From NCBI RefSeq assembly GCF_000425945.1, contig NZ_AUEK01000007.1, forward strand, positions 1 to 64,000: a stretch of 64,000 nt of DNA, in the 5' to 3' direction. The position numbers and the translations under genes were made by a program. The notes beneath the pieces are model-generated. The model made no database searches and was not told the DNA's origin. It was given only the letters and a program-made list of their open reading frames with translations. This document shows, piece by piece, positions 24,960 through 32,812 of the stretch. The DNA is from Candidatus Solirubrobacter pratensis. Its GTDB lineage: Bacteria; Actinomycetota; Thermoleophilia; Solirubrobacterales; Solirubrobacteraceae. The first letter of the stretch is position 1. Each line of letters begins with the position of its first letter.

Positions 24960-26012
24960 GTGAGCGCGCGCGAGGTCGAGGGCCCCGCCGGCGCGCCGTG
25001 GGAGCCGCCGCTGCACGGCACGCTGGACCGCCTGGTGATCGAATCCGACGCGCTCGCCGGCAACCCGCTCGGCGACCCGGAGCGCCGCCCGCTCTACGTC
25101 TACCGCCCACCGGGCGTCGAGCTCGACCACCCGAGGGCGCTGCCGAGCATCTACGTCATCCAGGGCTTCACCGGCCAGCTCGACATGTGGTTCAACCGCA
25201 CGCCGTTCGAGCGCACGATGGTCGAGCGCCTGGACGCGATGTTCGCCGCCGGTGACTGCCCGGACGTCCTGATCGTGTTCGTCGACGCCTGGACGAGCTA
25301 CGGCGGCTCGCAGTTCCTGAACTCCAGCGGTACCGGCAACTACCTCGACTATCTCGCGGACGACGTCGTCTCCTTCGTCGACGAGCGCTACCCGGCGATC
25401 GCGAGCCGCGACCATCGCGGGCTGACCGGCAAGTCCTCGGGCGGCTACGGCGCGATGGTCGTGCCGATGCTCCGGCCCGACGTCTTCGGCGCGCTCGCGA
25501 GCCACGCGGGCGACGCGCTGTTCGAGGCCTGTTACCTGCCCGAGTTCCCGCACCACGCGCGGATCCTGCGCGACGAGTTCGACGGCTCGTGGGAGATCCT
25601 GTTCGACCGCCTGCGCGAGGCCGACCACGGCGCGTTCGAGCGCTTCCGGCCCTTCGAGACCTACGGCTACGCCGCCGCCTACTCTCCGGATCCGGCCAAG
25701 CCCGGCCGCGCGCTGATCCCGTTCGACGCGCACGGCCGGCTGATCGACGACGTGTGGGAGCAGTGGCTCGCCAAGGATCCGGTCCGGATGGCGCCGCAGC
25801 GGGCCGGCGCGCTGCGCGACATGAAGCGGATCCACCTCGACGCCGGGCGGCGCGACGAGTACTACCTCGACCTCGGCGCGCAGGCGTTCGCCGCCGAGCT
25901 GGAGAAGCTCGGCGTGCAGCACACGCTCGAGCTCTTCGACGGCAAGCACGGCGGCCTCACGTACCGCTATCCGGGAGCGATCCGCGAGCTGGCCCTGGCC
26001 CTTACGCCGTGA
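24960..26012 (+). CDS. Esterase-D-like alpha/beta hydrolase
   Basis: 350 residues from GTG 24960 (GGAG about 8 nt upstream). Putative esterase (PF00756-like) fold: YVIQGFTGQLDMW, nucleophile elbow GKSSGGYGA (Ser about 159), DGKHGGLTYRYPG near the C-terminus carrying the catalytic histidine, and an acid in the RRDEYYLD region. No signal peptide, so likely cytosolic. The substrate is unknown; relatives include S-formylglutathione hydrolase and enterochelin esterase. Its 3' end overlaps the convergent hydrolase gene by 11 bp. Confidence 0.8.
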   Translation: MSAREVEGPAGAPWEPPLHGTLDRLVIESDALAGNPLGDPERRPLYVYRPPGVELDHPRALPSIYVIQGFTGQLDMWFNRTPFERTMVERLDAMFAAGDCPDVLIVFVDAWTSYGGSQFLNSSGTGNYLDYLADDVVSFVDERYPAIASRDHRGLTGKSSGGYGAMVVPMLRPDVFGALASHAGDALFEACYLPEFPHHARILRDEFDGSWEILFDRLREADHGAFERFRPFETYGYAAAYSPDPAKPGRALIPFDAHGRLIDDVWEQWLAKDPVRMAPQRAGALRDMKRIHLDAGRRDEYYLDLGAQAFAAELEKLGVQHTLELFDGKHGGLTYRYPGAIRELALALTP

Positions 26013-26571
26013 TCGGCGCGACGCCCTCGCGCGCCCACAGCTCGACCTCCGGCCACGGCCCGAGCCCGGCGTCCGGGTTCAGGTGCCCGCGGCCGGGGAT
26101 GAGGTCGGTCGCCAGCTGCAGCGGCCGCCCGTAGAGCCGCTGGGCGCCCTCCGGGCAGTACGGATCGTCGTCTGAGCACACGAGCCGCGCGCCCTCGGGC
26201 GTGGACGCGCGCAGCGCGCCGGCGTCCAGCGGCGCCGGGAAGAACGAGTCCAGCTCCTCGGGCGCGCCCGTCCGCGAGGGCGGCGCGACCATCAGCACGC
26301 GCGCGGCCGGACTCCCGCCGCCGGCGCTGTGGTGCAGCCACAACAGGCACGCCAGCGAGTGGCAGAGCACCACCGGCGCCGACGGCAGCGCGTCCAGCTC
26401 GCGAGCCAGCGCGTCCAGCCACGAGCGAAGCTGGGGCTGATCGGCGTCCGGCAGATCGGGATAGGCGACCTGGGCGTCGGTGGCGCGCAGCCGCCCCGCG
26501 AGCCAGGTCTGCCAGTGACCGGGCCCTGAGCCCTGGTAGCCGTGGAGGATGAGATATGAAAGCCGCCCCAT
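26002..26571 (-). CDS. RBBP9/YdeN-type small serine hydrolase
   Basis: 189 residues from ATG 26571. Family opening YLILHGYQGSGPGHWQTWL, nucleophile region VVLCHSLACLLWLHH, acid in CSDDDPYCP and histidine in IPGRGHLNPDAGLGPWPE, all as in RBBP9/YdeN hydrolases. Such enzymes are cytosolic serine hydrolases of uncertain substrate. A TACCGT hexamer lies 10 nt before the ATG and overlaps that of the divergent tusA gene. Confidence 0.88.
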   Translation of the reverse strand: MGRLSYLILHGYQGSGPGHWQTWLAGRLRATDAQVAYPDLPDADQPQLRSWLDALARELDALPSAPVVLCHSLACLLWLHHSAGGGSPAARVLMVAPPSRTGAPEELDSFFPAPLDAGALRASTPEGARLVCSDDDPYCPEGAQRLYGRPLQLATDLIPGRGHLNPDAGLGPWPEVELWAREGVAPITA

Positions 26572-26580
26572 GCCGGCCGC

Positions 26581-26587
26581 TACGGTA
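26581..26587. promoter_or_regulatory. Overlapping divergent -10 hexamers (tusA / RBBP9-like hydrolase)
   Basis: The 7-bp TACGGTA supplies TACGGT to the plus strand (6 nt before tusA) and TACCGT to the minus strand (10 nt before the hydrolase). Polymerases could not occupy both at once, so the two genes should be expressed alternately. Confidence 0.45.
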
Positions 26588-26592
26588 CCCCA

Positions 26593-26799
26593 ATGGTCCA
26601 CGTCCTCGATGTCACCGGTCTGCGCTGTCCGATGACGTGGGTGCGGACGAAGCTCGAGCTGGAGCGCCTCGCGGCCGGCGACACGCTGGAGGTGCGGCTC
26701 CCGCCCGGCGAGGCGGTCGAGAGCGTGCCGCGCTCGGCCCGCGAGGCGGGCCATGACGTCGAGCTGGCCGGGACGACGGCGAGGATCGTGCGCCGGTGA
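26593..26799 (+). CDS. TusA/SirA-family sulfur-carrier protein
   Basis: 68 residues: [19 protein letters not shown] carries the CPxx sulfur-accepting cysteine (Cys about 12) used by TusA-like persulfide carriers. The second half, [19 protein letters not shown], is the usual beta-alpha-beta fold. Its stop overlaps the ThiF/MoeB start as GTGA, so the pair are translated together. With cysE next and cysK upstream, a role in moving sulfur to a carrier protein, cofactor or cysteine is likely. It may not be a true tRNA-thiolation TusA. Confidence 0.85.
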   Translation: MVHVLDVTGLRCPMTWVRTKLELERLAAGDTLEVRLPPGEAVESVPRSAREAGHDVELAGTTARIVRR

Positions 26800-27650
26800 G
26801 CGAGTCGAGCTCGCGCCGCAGCTTCTTCCGCGACCTCGCGGCCGCCGCGGCCCGCGCGCTGCCGGATCCGACGCCGGTGGAGTTCGTCACCGAGTCCTCG
26901 CAGCCGCTGCTCAACGACAGCGAGATGGAGCGCTACTCGCGCCAGCTGCTGCTGCCCGAGTGGACCGAGCTCGCCCAGCTGGCGCTGCGCGACGCGAGCG
27001 TGCTGGTGATCGGGGCGGGCGCGCTCGGCTCGCCGGTCGCCGCGTATCTCGCGGGCGCCGGCGTCGGCCGGCTCGGCATCGCGGACTCGGACGTCGTCGA
27101 GATCAGCAACCTCCACCGGCAGCCGCTGCACTTCACGCCCGACGCCGGCGCGCAAAAGGCCGAGTCGGCCGCGGCCAAGCTGCGCTTCCTCAACCCCGAC
27201 ATCCTCGTCGAGGCCTATCCCGTGTACGTCGAGGAGGACAACGTGCGCGGGCTCATCGCGCACCAGGACCTGATCGTCGACTGCTCGGACTCGTTCGCCA
27301 CCCGCCACCTGGTCAACGCCGCCTGCTGCGCGGCCGGCGTGCCGCTCGTAGAGGCCGGCGTGGTCGGCTGGAGCGGCCTCGTGATGAGCATCCGGCCGGG
27401 GGAGACGGCGTGCTACCGCTGCGCGTTCCCCGTCGAGCCCGAGCACGCGCCGTCGTGCGCGGAGGCCGGCGTGCTCGGCCCGGCGGCGGGCGTGATCGGC
27501 TCGCTGCAGGCGCTCGAGGCGCTCAAGCTGCTCTCCGGCACCGCACCGCCGCTGACGGATGCGTTCCTGCAGGTGGATCTGGCTTCCCTGGAGGTCCTGC
27601 GCGTGGCCGTGACGCGGCGCGCCGACTGCCCGGACTGCGGCCCCGGGTAA
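26796..27650 (+). CDS. ThiF/MoeB-family adenylyltransferase (E1-like)
   Basis: 284 residues from GTG 26796. Rossmann ATP site [15 protein letters not shown] (about 71-85), [10 protein letters not shown], and two zinc cysteine pairs CYRC (about 206-209) and CPDC (about 277-280), as in MoeB/ThiF enzymes that adenylate the C-terminus of ubiquitin-like sulfur carriers. There is no rhodanese domain, unlike MoeZ. The N-terminus [19 protein letters not shown] looks like a twin-arginine signal but lacks a strong hydrophobic core, and export of an E1 enzyme would make no sense. Coupled to tusA (GTGA). The carrier protein partner is not in the window. Confidence 0.87.
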   Translation: MSESSSRRSFFRDLAAAAARALPDPTPVEFVTESSQPLLNDSEMERYSRQLLLPEWTELAQLALRDASVLVIGAGALGSPVAAYLAGAGVGRLGIADSDVVEISNLHRQPLHFTPDAGAQKAESAAAKLRFLNPDILVEAYPVYVEEDNVRGLIAHQDLIVDCSDSFATRHLVNAACCAAGVPLVEAGVVGWSGLVMSIRPGETACYRCAFPVEPEHAPSCAEAGVLGPAAGVIGSLQALEALKLLSGTAPPLTDAFLQVDLASLEVLRVAVTRRADCPDCGPG

Positions 27651-27664
27651 CCTCTCGTAGGTCC

Positions 27665-28393
27665 ATGTTCGGCGCAGCGACCGTCCGGCGGCTCACAGGC
27701 GACGTCACCGCCGTACGCGAGCGCGATCCCGCCGCCGCGGGCGTCTCGGCGCTCGGCATCCTCAGCGGCTGGCCAGGCTTGCACGCGCTGATCGCGCACC
27801 GCGTCGCGCACGCGCTGCGCGAGCGCGGCGTCCCGGGCCTGCCGCGCGCGATCGCCTATCTCTCGCGCTCGCTGACGGGGATCGAGATCCATCCCGCCGC
27901 GCGGATCGGCGACGGCCTGTTCATCGACCACGGCATGGGCGTCGTGATCGGCGAGACCGCGCAGATCGGCGCCAACGTCACGCTGTACCAGGGCGTCACG
28001 CTCGGCGGCACCGGCTTCGCCACCGGCAAGCGCCATCCGACCGTGCAGGACAACGTGACGATCGGCTCCGGCGCGAAGCTGCTCGGCCCGATCACGATCG
28101 GGCACGGCGCGAAGATCGGCGCCAACGCGGTCGTCATCCACGAGGTGCCGCCGAACTCGACCGTCGTCGGCAACCCGGGGCATCCCGTCCGCGTCGAGGG
28201 CCGCAGGCCCGAGGGACCCGACGCCGACTGGGTCCATCTGCCCGATCCGATCGCCGACGCCCTGAAGGTGATGTCGGCGCGCGTCGCGACGCTCGAGCGC
28301 GAGCTCGCGGAGGCGCGCGGTCTCGAGCCCGGGCCGCCCGCACAGGTCGTTCCTCTGAGGCCTGCGCGCGGTCCCTCCCCCGCCGGTGGGTAG
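27665..28393 (+). CDS. cysE: Serine O-acetyltransferase
   Basis: 242 residues from ATG 27665. Makes O-acetylserine for CysK. N-terminal helices ([19 protein letters not shown]), then a left-handed beta-helix of hexapeptide repeats: [61 protein letters not shown]. Catalytic histidines are in IDHG and GKRHP. The C-terminus extends about 50 residues beyond the usual end, mostly charged and Pro-rich. TAACCT overlapping the previous stop (27648-27653) lies 11 nt upstream. Confidence 0.95.
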   Translation: MFGAATVRRLTGDVTAVRERDPAAAGVSALGILSGWPGLHALIAHRVAHALRERGVPGLPRAIAYLSRSLTGIEIHPAARIGDGLFIDHGMGVVIGETAQIGANVTLYQGVTLGGTGFATGKRHPTVQDNVTIGSGAKLLGPITIGHGAKIGANAVVIHEVPPNSTVVGNPGHPVRVEGRRPEGPDADWVHLPDPIADALKVMSARVATLERELAEARGLEPGPPAQVVPLRPARGPSPAGG

Positions 28394-28404
28394 CCTCCGG
28401 CTCA

Positions 28405-28836
28405 ATGGCCTCCTTCTCGCATACGATCGACGTTCCGAAGCCGCCCGCCGAAGTCTTCCCGTGGCTGCTGGAACAGGACAAGGTCCCGCAGTGGACGAGC
28501 GACGTCTCCTCCTATGAGGCGCAAGGCCCGCTCGCCAGCGGCACCCCGATCCGCCAGGTCATCGCCATCGGCGGCAACCACATCACGCTGGACATGAAGG
28601 TGGAGGCCTACGACCCGCCGACGAGCGCCGTGGTCGGCTTCTCGACCAACGGCGTCGACATCACCAACACGTACACCGTCGAGGCCAACGGCGGCGGCGG
28701 GAGCCGCGTGACCCAGGGCCTGGACGCCAAGCCGTCGTCGATCGCCGCGCGGATGCTGATCCCCGTGCTCCAAGGGCGGCTCGAGAAGAAGGTCACCGAA
28801 GACCTCGAGCGGCTGCGCGAGGTGCTCGGGGGGTAG
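28405..28836 (+). CDS. SRPBCC-family (polyketide cyclase/START-like) protein
   Basis: 143 residues. Opening SHTIDVPKPPAEVFPWLLEQ and KVPQWTSDVSSYE match the polyketide-cyclase/dehydrase-type SRPBCC fold (a hydrophobic cavity under a long C-terminal helix). The C-terminal helix is GRLEKKVTEDLERLREVL. Such proteins bind lipids or aromatic ligands, and many are of unknown role. TAGCCT (28391-28396), made partly from the cysE stop, lies 8 nt before the ATG and suggests its own leaderless promoter. The next gene begins 10 nt after its stop. Confidence 0.8.
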   Translation: MASFSHTIDVPKPPAEVFPWLLEQDKVPQWTSDVSSYEAQGPLASGTPIRQVIAIGGNHITLDMKVEAYDPPTSAVVGFSTNGVDITNTYTVEANGGGGSRVTQGLDAKPSSIAARMLIPVLQGRLEKKVTEDLERLREVLGG

Positions 28837-28843
28837 ATCCCCC
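28828..28843 (+). promoter_or_regulatory. Hairpin spanning stop and next start region
   Basis: GGGGGG and CCCCC separated by TAGAT can pair over the SRPBCC stop codon, ending 2 nt before the next GTG. It could lower translation of the downstream gene or act as a weak terminator. Confidence 0.3.
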
Positions 28844-28845
28844 GG

Positions 28846-30027
28846 GTGCGCGCCGTTCTGCTCGCCGTCCTCGCCCTCGCGCTGTGGCCTGCCGCGGCCG
28901 CTGCGCAGGACGTCGTGTCCGCCGCCGCGCGGGCGCTGCGCACGGATTCGGTCTACGTCGACCCGTCGGCTGAGCTGGCGCGCCAGGTCGACGCCGCCGA
29001 GCTGCGGCGGCGGATCGGCGACCACGCCATCCGGCTCGCGGTCGTCCCCGCGCGCGCCGGAGAGCCGGTGAGCTTCGCGCGCGAGCTGCGCGCCGAGGTC
29101 GGCCGCCCCGGCGCGTACGCGGTCGTCGTCGGCACCCACTTCCGCGCCGGTCCGGGCTCGGACGTCGCGCAGGCCGCCGACGCGGCCGCGCGCGACCACC
29201 CCGGCGATCTCCAGGCGGCCCTCGACGACTTCGTCGACCGCGTCGAGGGCAGGCCGCCGGGCTCTGGCGGCATCGGCGCCGGCGCGGTCTTCCTGCTCGT
29301 GCTGATCGCCGCGGGCGGCGGCCTGCTGCTGCTCTCGCGCCGCCGCCGGCGCCTGCAGGAGGCCGATGAGCTGGCCGAGGTGCGGGAGACCGCGCGCGAC
29401 GACCTCGTCGCGCTCGGCGAGGACATCCGGGCGCTCGACCTCGACGTCCAGATGCCGGGCGCCGATCGCGCCGCCCGCGAGGACTACGCGCGCGCCGTCG
29501 ACGCCTACGACCGGGCCAACCGCGTGTTCGAGACCGCCCGGCGGCCCGCGGACCTCGCGCCCGCGTCCGCCGCGCTGGAGGAGGGGCGCTGGGCGATGAC
29601 CTCCGCACGCGCGCGGCTGGAGGGCCGCAGGCCGCCCGAGCGCCGCCCGCCGTGCTTCTTCGACCCGCGCCATGGACCGTCCACGCGCGACGTCGAATGG
29701 GCGCCCCCGGGCGGCACGCCGCGGCCGGTGCCGGCCTGCGAGGCCGACGCGCAGCGCGTCGAGCGGGGCGACGAGCCGCGGACGCGGCAGGTCGGCGGGG
29801 TGCCCTACTGGGACGCCGGCCCCGCGTACGCGCCGTTCTACGGCGGCTTCTTCGGCGGCGGCTTCCTCCCCGGCCTGCTGGTCGGCGAGATGCTCGGCGG
29901 CTGGGACTCGCCGGGCTGGTTCGACACGGGCGGCGACTGGGGCGGCGGCGACTTCGGCGGTGGCGGCGACTTCGGCGGTGGCGGCGACTTCGGCGGTGGC
30001 GGCGACTTCGGCGGCGGCGACTTCTAG
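28846..30027 (+). CDS. TPM-domain membrane protein with Gly-rich tail
   Basis: 393 residues from GTG 28846. Signal peptide 1-20 (LLAVLALALWPAAAAAQ). A TPM/YgcG-like domain at about 25-135 (RTDSVYVDPSAELARQVDA, IRLAVVPARAGEP, AYAVVVGTHF). A transmembrane helix at about 148-165 (AVFLLVLIAAGGGLLLL) followed by an Arg cluster. A cytosolic helical region at about 170-260. Then a Cys-containing segment and an aromatic Gly-rich C-terminus that ends in repeated GGGGDF units. TPM proteins appear in membrane-associated stress or photosystem-repair roles, and the bacterial function is largely open. It overlaps the end of aceB by 4 bp on the other strand. Confidence 0.75.
   Translation: MRAVLLAVLALALWPAAAAAQDVVSAAARALRTDSVYVDPSAELARQVDAAELRRRIGDHAIRLAVVPARAGEPVSFARELRAEVGRPGAYAVVVGTHFRAGPGSDVAQAADAAARDHPGDLQAALDDFVDRVEGRPPGSGGIGAGAVFLLVLIAAGGGLLLLSRRRRRLQEADELAEVRETARDDLVALGEDIRALDLDVQMPGADRAAREDYARAVDAYDRANRVFETARRPADLAPASAALEEGRWAMTSARARLEGRRPPERRPPCFFDPRHGPSTRDVEWAPPGGTPRPVPACEADAQRVERGDEPRTRQVGGVPYWDAGPAYAPFYGGFFGGGFLPGLLVGEMLGGWDSPGWFDTGGDWGGGDFGGGGDFGGGGDFGGGGDFGGGDF
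29956..30009 (+). repeat. Three exact 18-bp tandem repeats in coding sequence
   Basis: GGCGGTGGCGGCGACTTC occurs three times in a row and is followed by a 15-bp variant. It encodes GGGGDF repeats at the protein's C-terminus. In-frame copy-number change is likely. Confidence 0.9.
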
Positions 30028-31571
30028 TCGATCAGCTCGTAGGCGGGGAGCGTGAGGAACTCGGGGAAGTCCTCGCCGAGCGCGACCTGCTCGAAGATCC
30101 GGCGCGTCTCCTCGGGGCGGCCCTTCTCCCACACCTCGTCGCCCACCTCGGCGTGGATCTTCCCCATCTCCTCGTCGAGCACCTCGAGCACGCGCTCGCG
30201 GCTGACCTTGCCGTGGCGAACCCACTGCCAGATCTGCGAGCGCGAGATCTCGGCGGTGGCGGCGTCCTCCATCAGGTTGTTGATGCCGGCCGCGCCGCGC
30301 CCGCCGAGCCAGAACGAGATGTACTGGAAGCCCACGCTGACGTCGTTGCGCAGCCCCTCCTCGGTGATCTCGCCCGGGGTGGAGGCGGCGTCGAGCAGCT
30401 GCTCGGGCGTCACCTCGACGTCGTAGCGCTGCTTGTCGATCTGGTTCGGGCGCGAGCCCAGCACCTCGTCGAACGCCGCCTTGGCGGCGTCCACGACGTC
30501 CGGGTGCGCGACCCACGTGCCGTCGAAGCCGGCCTTCGCCTCGCGCTCCTTGTCCTCGCGCACGGCGTCGATCGCGCGCTGATTGGCCTCGGCGTCCTTG
30601 CGCGACGGGATCAGCGCCGCCATGCCGCCCATCGCGAACGCGCCGTGGGCGTGGCAGGTCTTCACCAGCAGCTCCGTGTAGGCCTTCATGAACGGGACCG
30701 TCATCTTCACGTCGTTGCGATCCGGCAGCACGAAGTCCGGGTCGTCGCGGAAGACCTTGATCATCGAGAAGATGTAATCCCAGCGGCCCGCGTTGAGCCC
30801 GTAGGAGTGCTCGCCGAGCGCGTGGATGATCTCCGCCATCTGGAACGCGGCCGGAAGCGTCTCGATCAGCACGGTCGCGCGGATCAACCCGGGCGGGAGC
30901 CCGAGCGCCTCGCGGGTGAACTCGAAGACGTCGTTCCAGAGCGCCGCCTCCTGGTGGTGCTCCAGCTTGGGCAGGTACAGGTACAGGCCGAGGTTGCGCT
31001 CGGCCAGCCGCGGGCCGGAGTGGAACGCGTACAGCCCGAAGTCCATCAGCCCGCCGCCGACCGGCTCGCCGTCGATCTGCAGGTGCTTCTCCGGCAGATG
31101 CCAGCCGCGCGGGCGCACGAGCAGCGTCGCGACCTCGTCGTCGAGCTCGTAATGGCGGCCGTCGGCGCCGTCGTAGGTGATCGTGCGCTCGATCGCGTCG
31201 ATCAGGTTCACGTGCCCCTCGACCTGGTTGCGCCAGGTGGGCGAGTTCGCGTCCTCGAAGTCGGCCATGAAGCCCTTGGCGCCGGAGTTCAGGGCGTTGA
31301 TGACGAGCTTGCGGTCGGTCGGGCCGGTGATCTCCACGCGGCGGTCCTCGTAGTCGGGCCGCGGCGGCGGGACCTGCCAGTCGCCCTTGCGGATCTCCTC
31401 GGTCTCCGGCAGGAAGCCGCTCGGCGGCTTGCGCTCGGCTCTCGCGCGCAGGAGCTCCTTACGCCGCTCGCCGAAGCGACCATGCAGCTCGGCGATGAAC
31501 GCCAGCGCGTCGTCGGACAGGATCTCGCTCGCCCGCTCGTCGGGGGCGGGCGCAATGTCCAGGCTGCTCAC
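30024..31571 (-). CDS. aceB: Malate synthase A
   Basis: 515 residues from GTG 31571 (GAGGAG 7 nt upstream). Condenses glyoxylate and acetyl-CoA to malate. Family A length and motifs: NALNSGAKGFMADFEDANSP, LVRPRGWHLPEKHLQIDG, IRATVLIETLPAAFQMAEI, LNAGRWDYIFSMIKVF, FAMGGMAALIPSRKD and the C-terminal AAGINNLMEDAATAEISRS. The start overlaps the glcF stop as GTGA. Placed last in a permease-glcDEF-aceB unit, it would consume the glyoxylate made by glycolate oxidase. No isocitrate lyase is nearby, so this copy probably serves glycolate use rather than the glyoxylate shunt. Confidence 0.96.
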   Translation of the reverse strand: MSSLDIAPAPDERASEILSDDALAFIAELHGRFGERRKELLRARAERKPPSGFLPETEEIRKGDWQVPPPRPDYEDRRVEITGPTDRKLVINALNSGAKGFMADFEDANSPTWRNQVEGHVNLIDAIERTITYDGADGRHYELDDEVATLLVRPRGWHLPEKHLQIDGEPVGGGLMDFGLYAFHSGPRLAERNLGLYLYLPKLEHHQEAALWNDVFEFTREALGLPPGLIRATVLIETLPAAFQMAEIIHALGEHSYGLNAGRWDYIFSMIKVFRDDPDFVLPDRNDVKMTVPFMKAYTELLVKTCHAHGAFAMGGMAALIPSRKDAEANQRAIDAVREDKEREAKAGFDGTWVAHPDVVDAAKAAFDEVLGSRPNQIDKQRYDVEVTPEQLLDAASTPGEITEEGLRNDVSVGFQYISFWLGGRGAAGINNLMEDAATAEISRSQIWQWVRHGKVSRERVLEVLDEEMGKIHAEVGDEVWEKGRPEETRRIFEQVALGEDFPEFLTLPAYELID

Positions 31572-32812
31572 GGTCGTGCTCCTCGCAACGAGAGGTCCAG
31601 CAGGGTCATGGGGTGGTAGATCGGGAGATCGAGGTGGCGCCCGATCTGCAGCGCGCAGCCCGGGTTGGCCGCGGCGATCGCCTCGGCCCCGGTCGCGCGC
31701 AGGTTCTCCGCCTTGCGCGCGCCGAGCTGCTCGGCGGCCTCGGGCTGCAGCAGGTTGTAGATCCCGGCCGAGCCGCAGCAGAGCTCCCACTCGGCGGGCT
31801 CGAGCAGCTCCAGCCCTGGGATCGCGCGCAGCAGCTCGCGCGGCTCGGAGCGCACGCCCTGGGCGTGGGCGAGGTGGCAGGCGTCGTGGTAGGCGGCGCG
31901 CAGCGGCAGCTCGTGGCGGACGGCCTGCGGCTCGTGCGCGGCCAGCAGCTCGTGGACGTCGACGACCTTGGCGGAGAACGCGGCGGCGCGCTCGGCCCAC
32001 TCGGGGTCGTCGGACAGCAGATGGCCGTAGTCCTTCATCGCGCTGCCGCAGCCGGCCACGTTGGCGACGATCGCTTCGTACCCCTCGTACGCCGCGATCG
32101 TCTCGCGCGCCAGCCCGAGCGCCTCGTCCTCCACGCCGGAGTGCAGCTGCAGCGCGCCGCAGCAGCGCGGCGAGCGCGGCGCATCGACCTCCCAGCCCTC
32201 GGCCGAGAGCACGCGCATCGTGGCGGCGTTGACGTCGCCGAAGAACACCCGCTGGATGCAGCCCTGCATCAGCGCGACGCGGCCGCGCTTGACCGGCGCC
32301 TTGGTCCCTTTGCGCTTGGGCAGCCGGCGGAACATGGCGGCGGGGGAGACCGGCGGCGCCAGCGACAGGATCGCCTTCAGCCGCGGATGCGGCATCAGCG
32401 GCGCGAGCTTCGGCGCCAGCTTGGAGCCCGGCACGAGCGCGCGCAGCCGCGCCGGGTGCGTGAACAGCTCGAAGATCGCGTGCCGGTACGCCCGCTCCTG
32501 CCATGAGCGCGCCTCGCTGCGCTCGAGCTGCGGGCGCGTGCGCTCGATCAGCTTGTCGTACTGGACGCCGGACGGGCAGGCCGTCACGCAGGCCATGCAG
32601 CCGAGGCAGCGGTCGAAGTGCTCGACCATCTCCTCGGAGATCGTCGCGCCCTCCTCGTGGCCGACGCGCATCAGCAGGATGCGCCCGCGCGGCGAGTCGG
32701 CCTCGTCCTCGAAGACCACGTAGCTGGGACACGTGGGCAGGCAGAACCCGCAGTGCACGCAGTCCTTGATCAGGTCGAGGTCGGGCGGATGGGTCGTATC
32801 CCAGGCGGTCAT
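31568..32812 (-). CDS. glcF: Glycolate oxidase iron-sulfur subunit
   Basis: 414 residues from ATG 32812. Two ferredoxin-type 4Fe-4S motifs near the N-terminus (CVHCGFCLPTCPSY at about 17-30 and CLGCMACVTACPSG at about 70-83), then two cysteine-rich CCG domains (PRCCGALQLHSG and ELCCGSAGIYNLLQ). It passes electrons from the GlcDE flavoproteins towards quinones. Upstream overlap with glcE is TGATG and downstream overlap with aceB is GTGA, so expression is tightly coupled. The open frame extends upstream into glcE, but that part is out-of-frame shadow. Confidence 0.95.
   Translation of the reverse strand: MTAWDTTHPPDLDLIKDCVHCGFCLPTCPSYVVFEDEADSPRGRILLMRVGHEEGATISEEMVEHFDRCLGCMACVTACPSGVQYDKLIERTRPQLERSEARSWQERAYRHAIFELFTHPARLRALVPGSKLAPKLAPLMPHPRLKAILSLAPPVSPAAMFRRLPKRKGTKAPVKRGRVALMQGCIQRVFFGDVNAATMRVLSAEGWEVDAPRSPRCCGALQLHSGVEDEALGLARETIAAYEGYEAIVANVAGCGSAMKDYGHLLSDDPEWAERAAAFSAKVVDVHELLAAHEPQAVRHELPLRAAYHDACHLAHAQGVRSEPRELLRAIPGLELLEPAEWELCCGSAGIYNLLQPEAAEQLGARKAENLRATGAEAIAAANPGCALQIGRHLDLPIYHPMTLLDLSLRGARP

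Noticed and set aside
26796..26860. Twin-arginine export signal on the ThiF/MoeB-like protein
   Set aside because: RRSFFRD matches the motif, but the following segment is not hydrophobic enough and ATP-dependent E1 enzymes act in the cytosol. Kept only as a curiosity.
29956..30024. Short tandem repeats considered as a CRISPR-like array
   Set aside because: The 18-bp units are contiguous with no spacers and encode a Gly-rich protein tail in frame.
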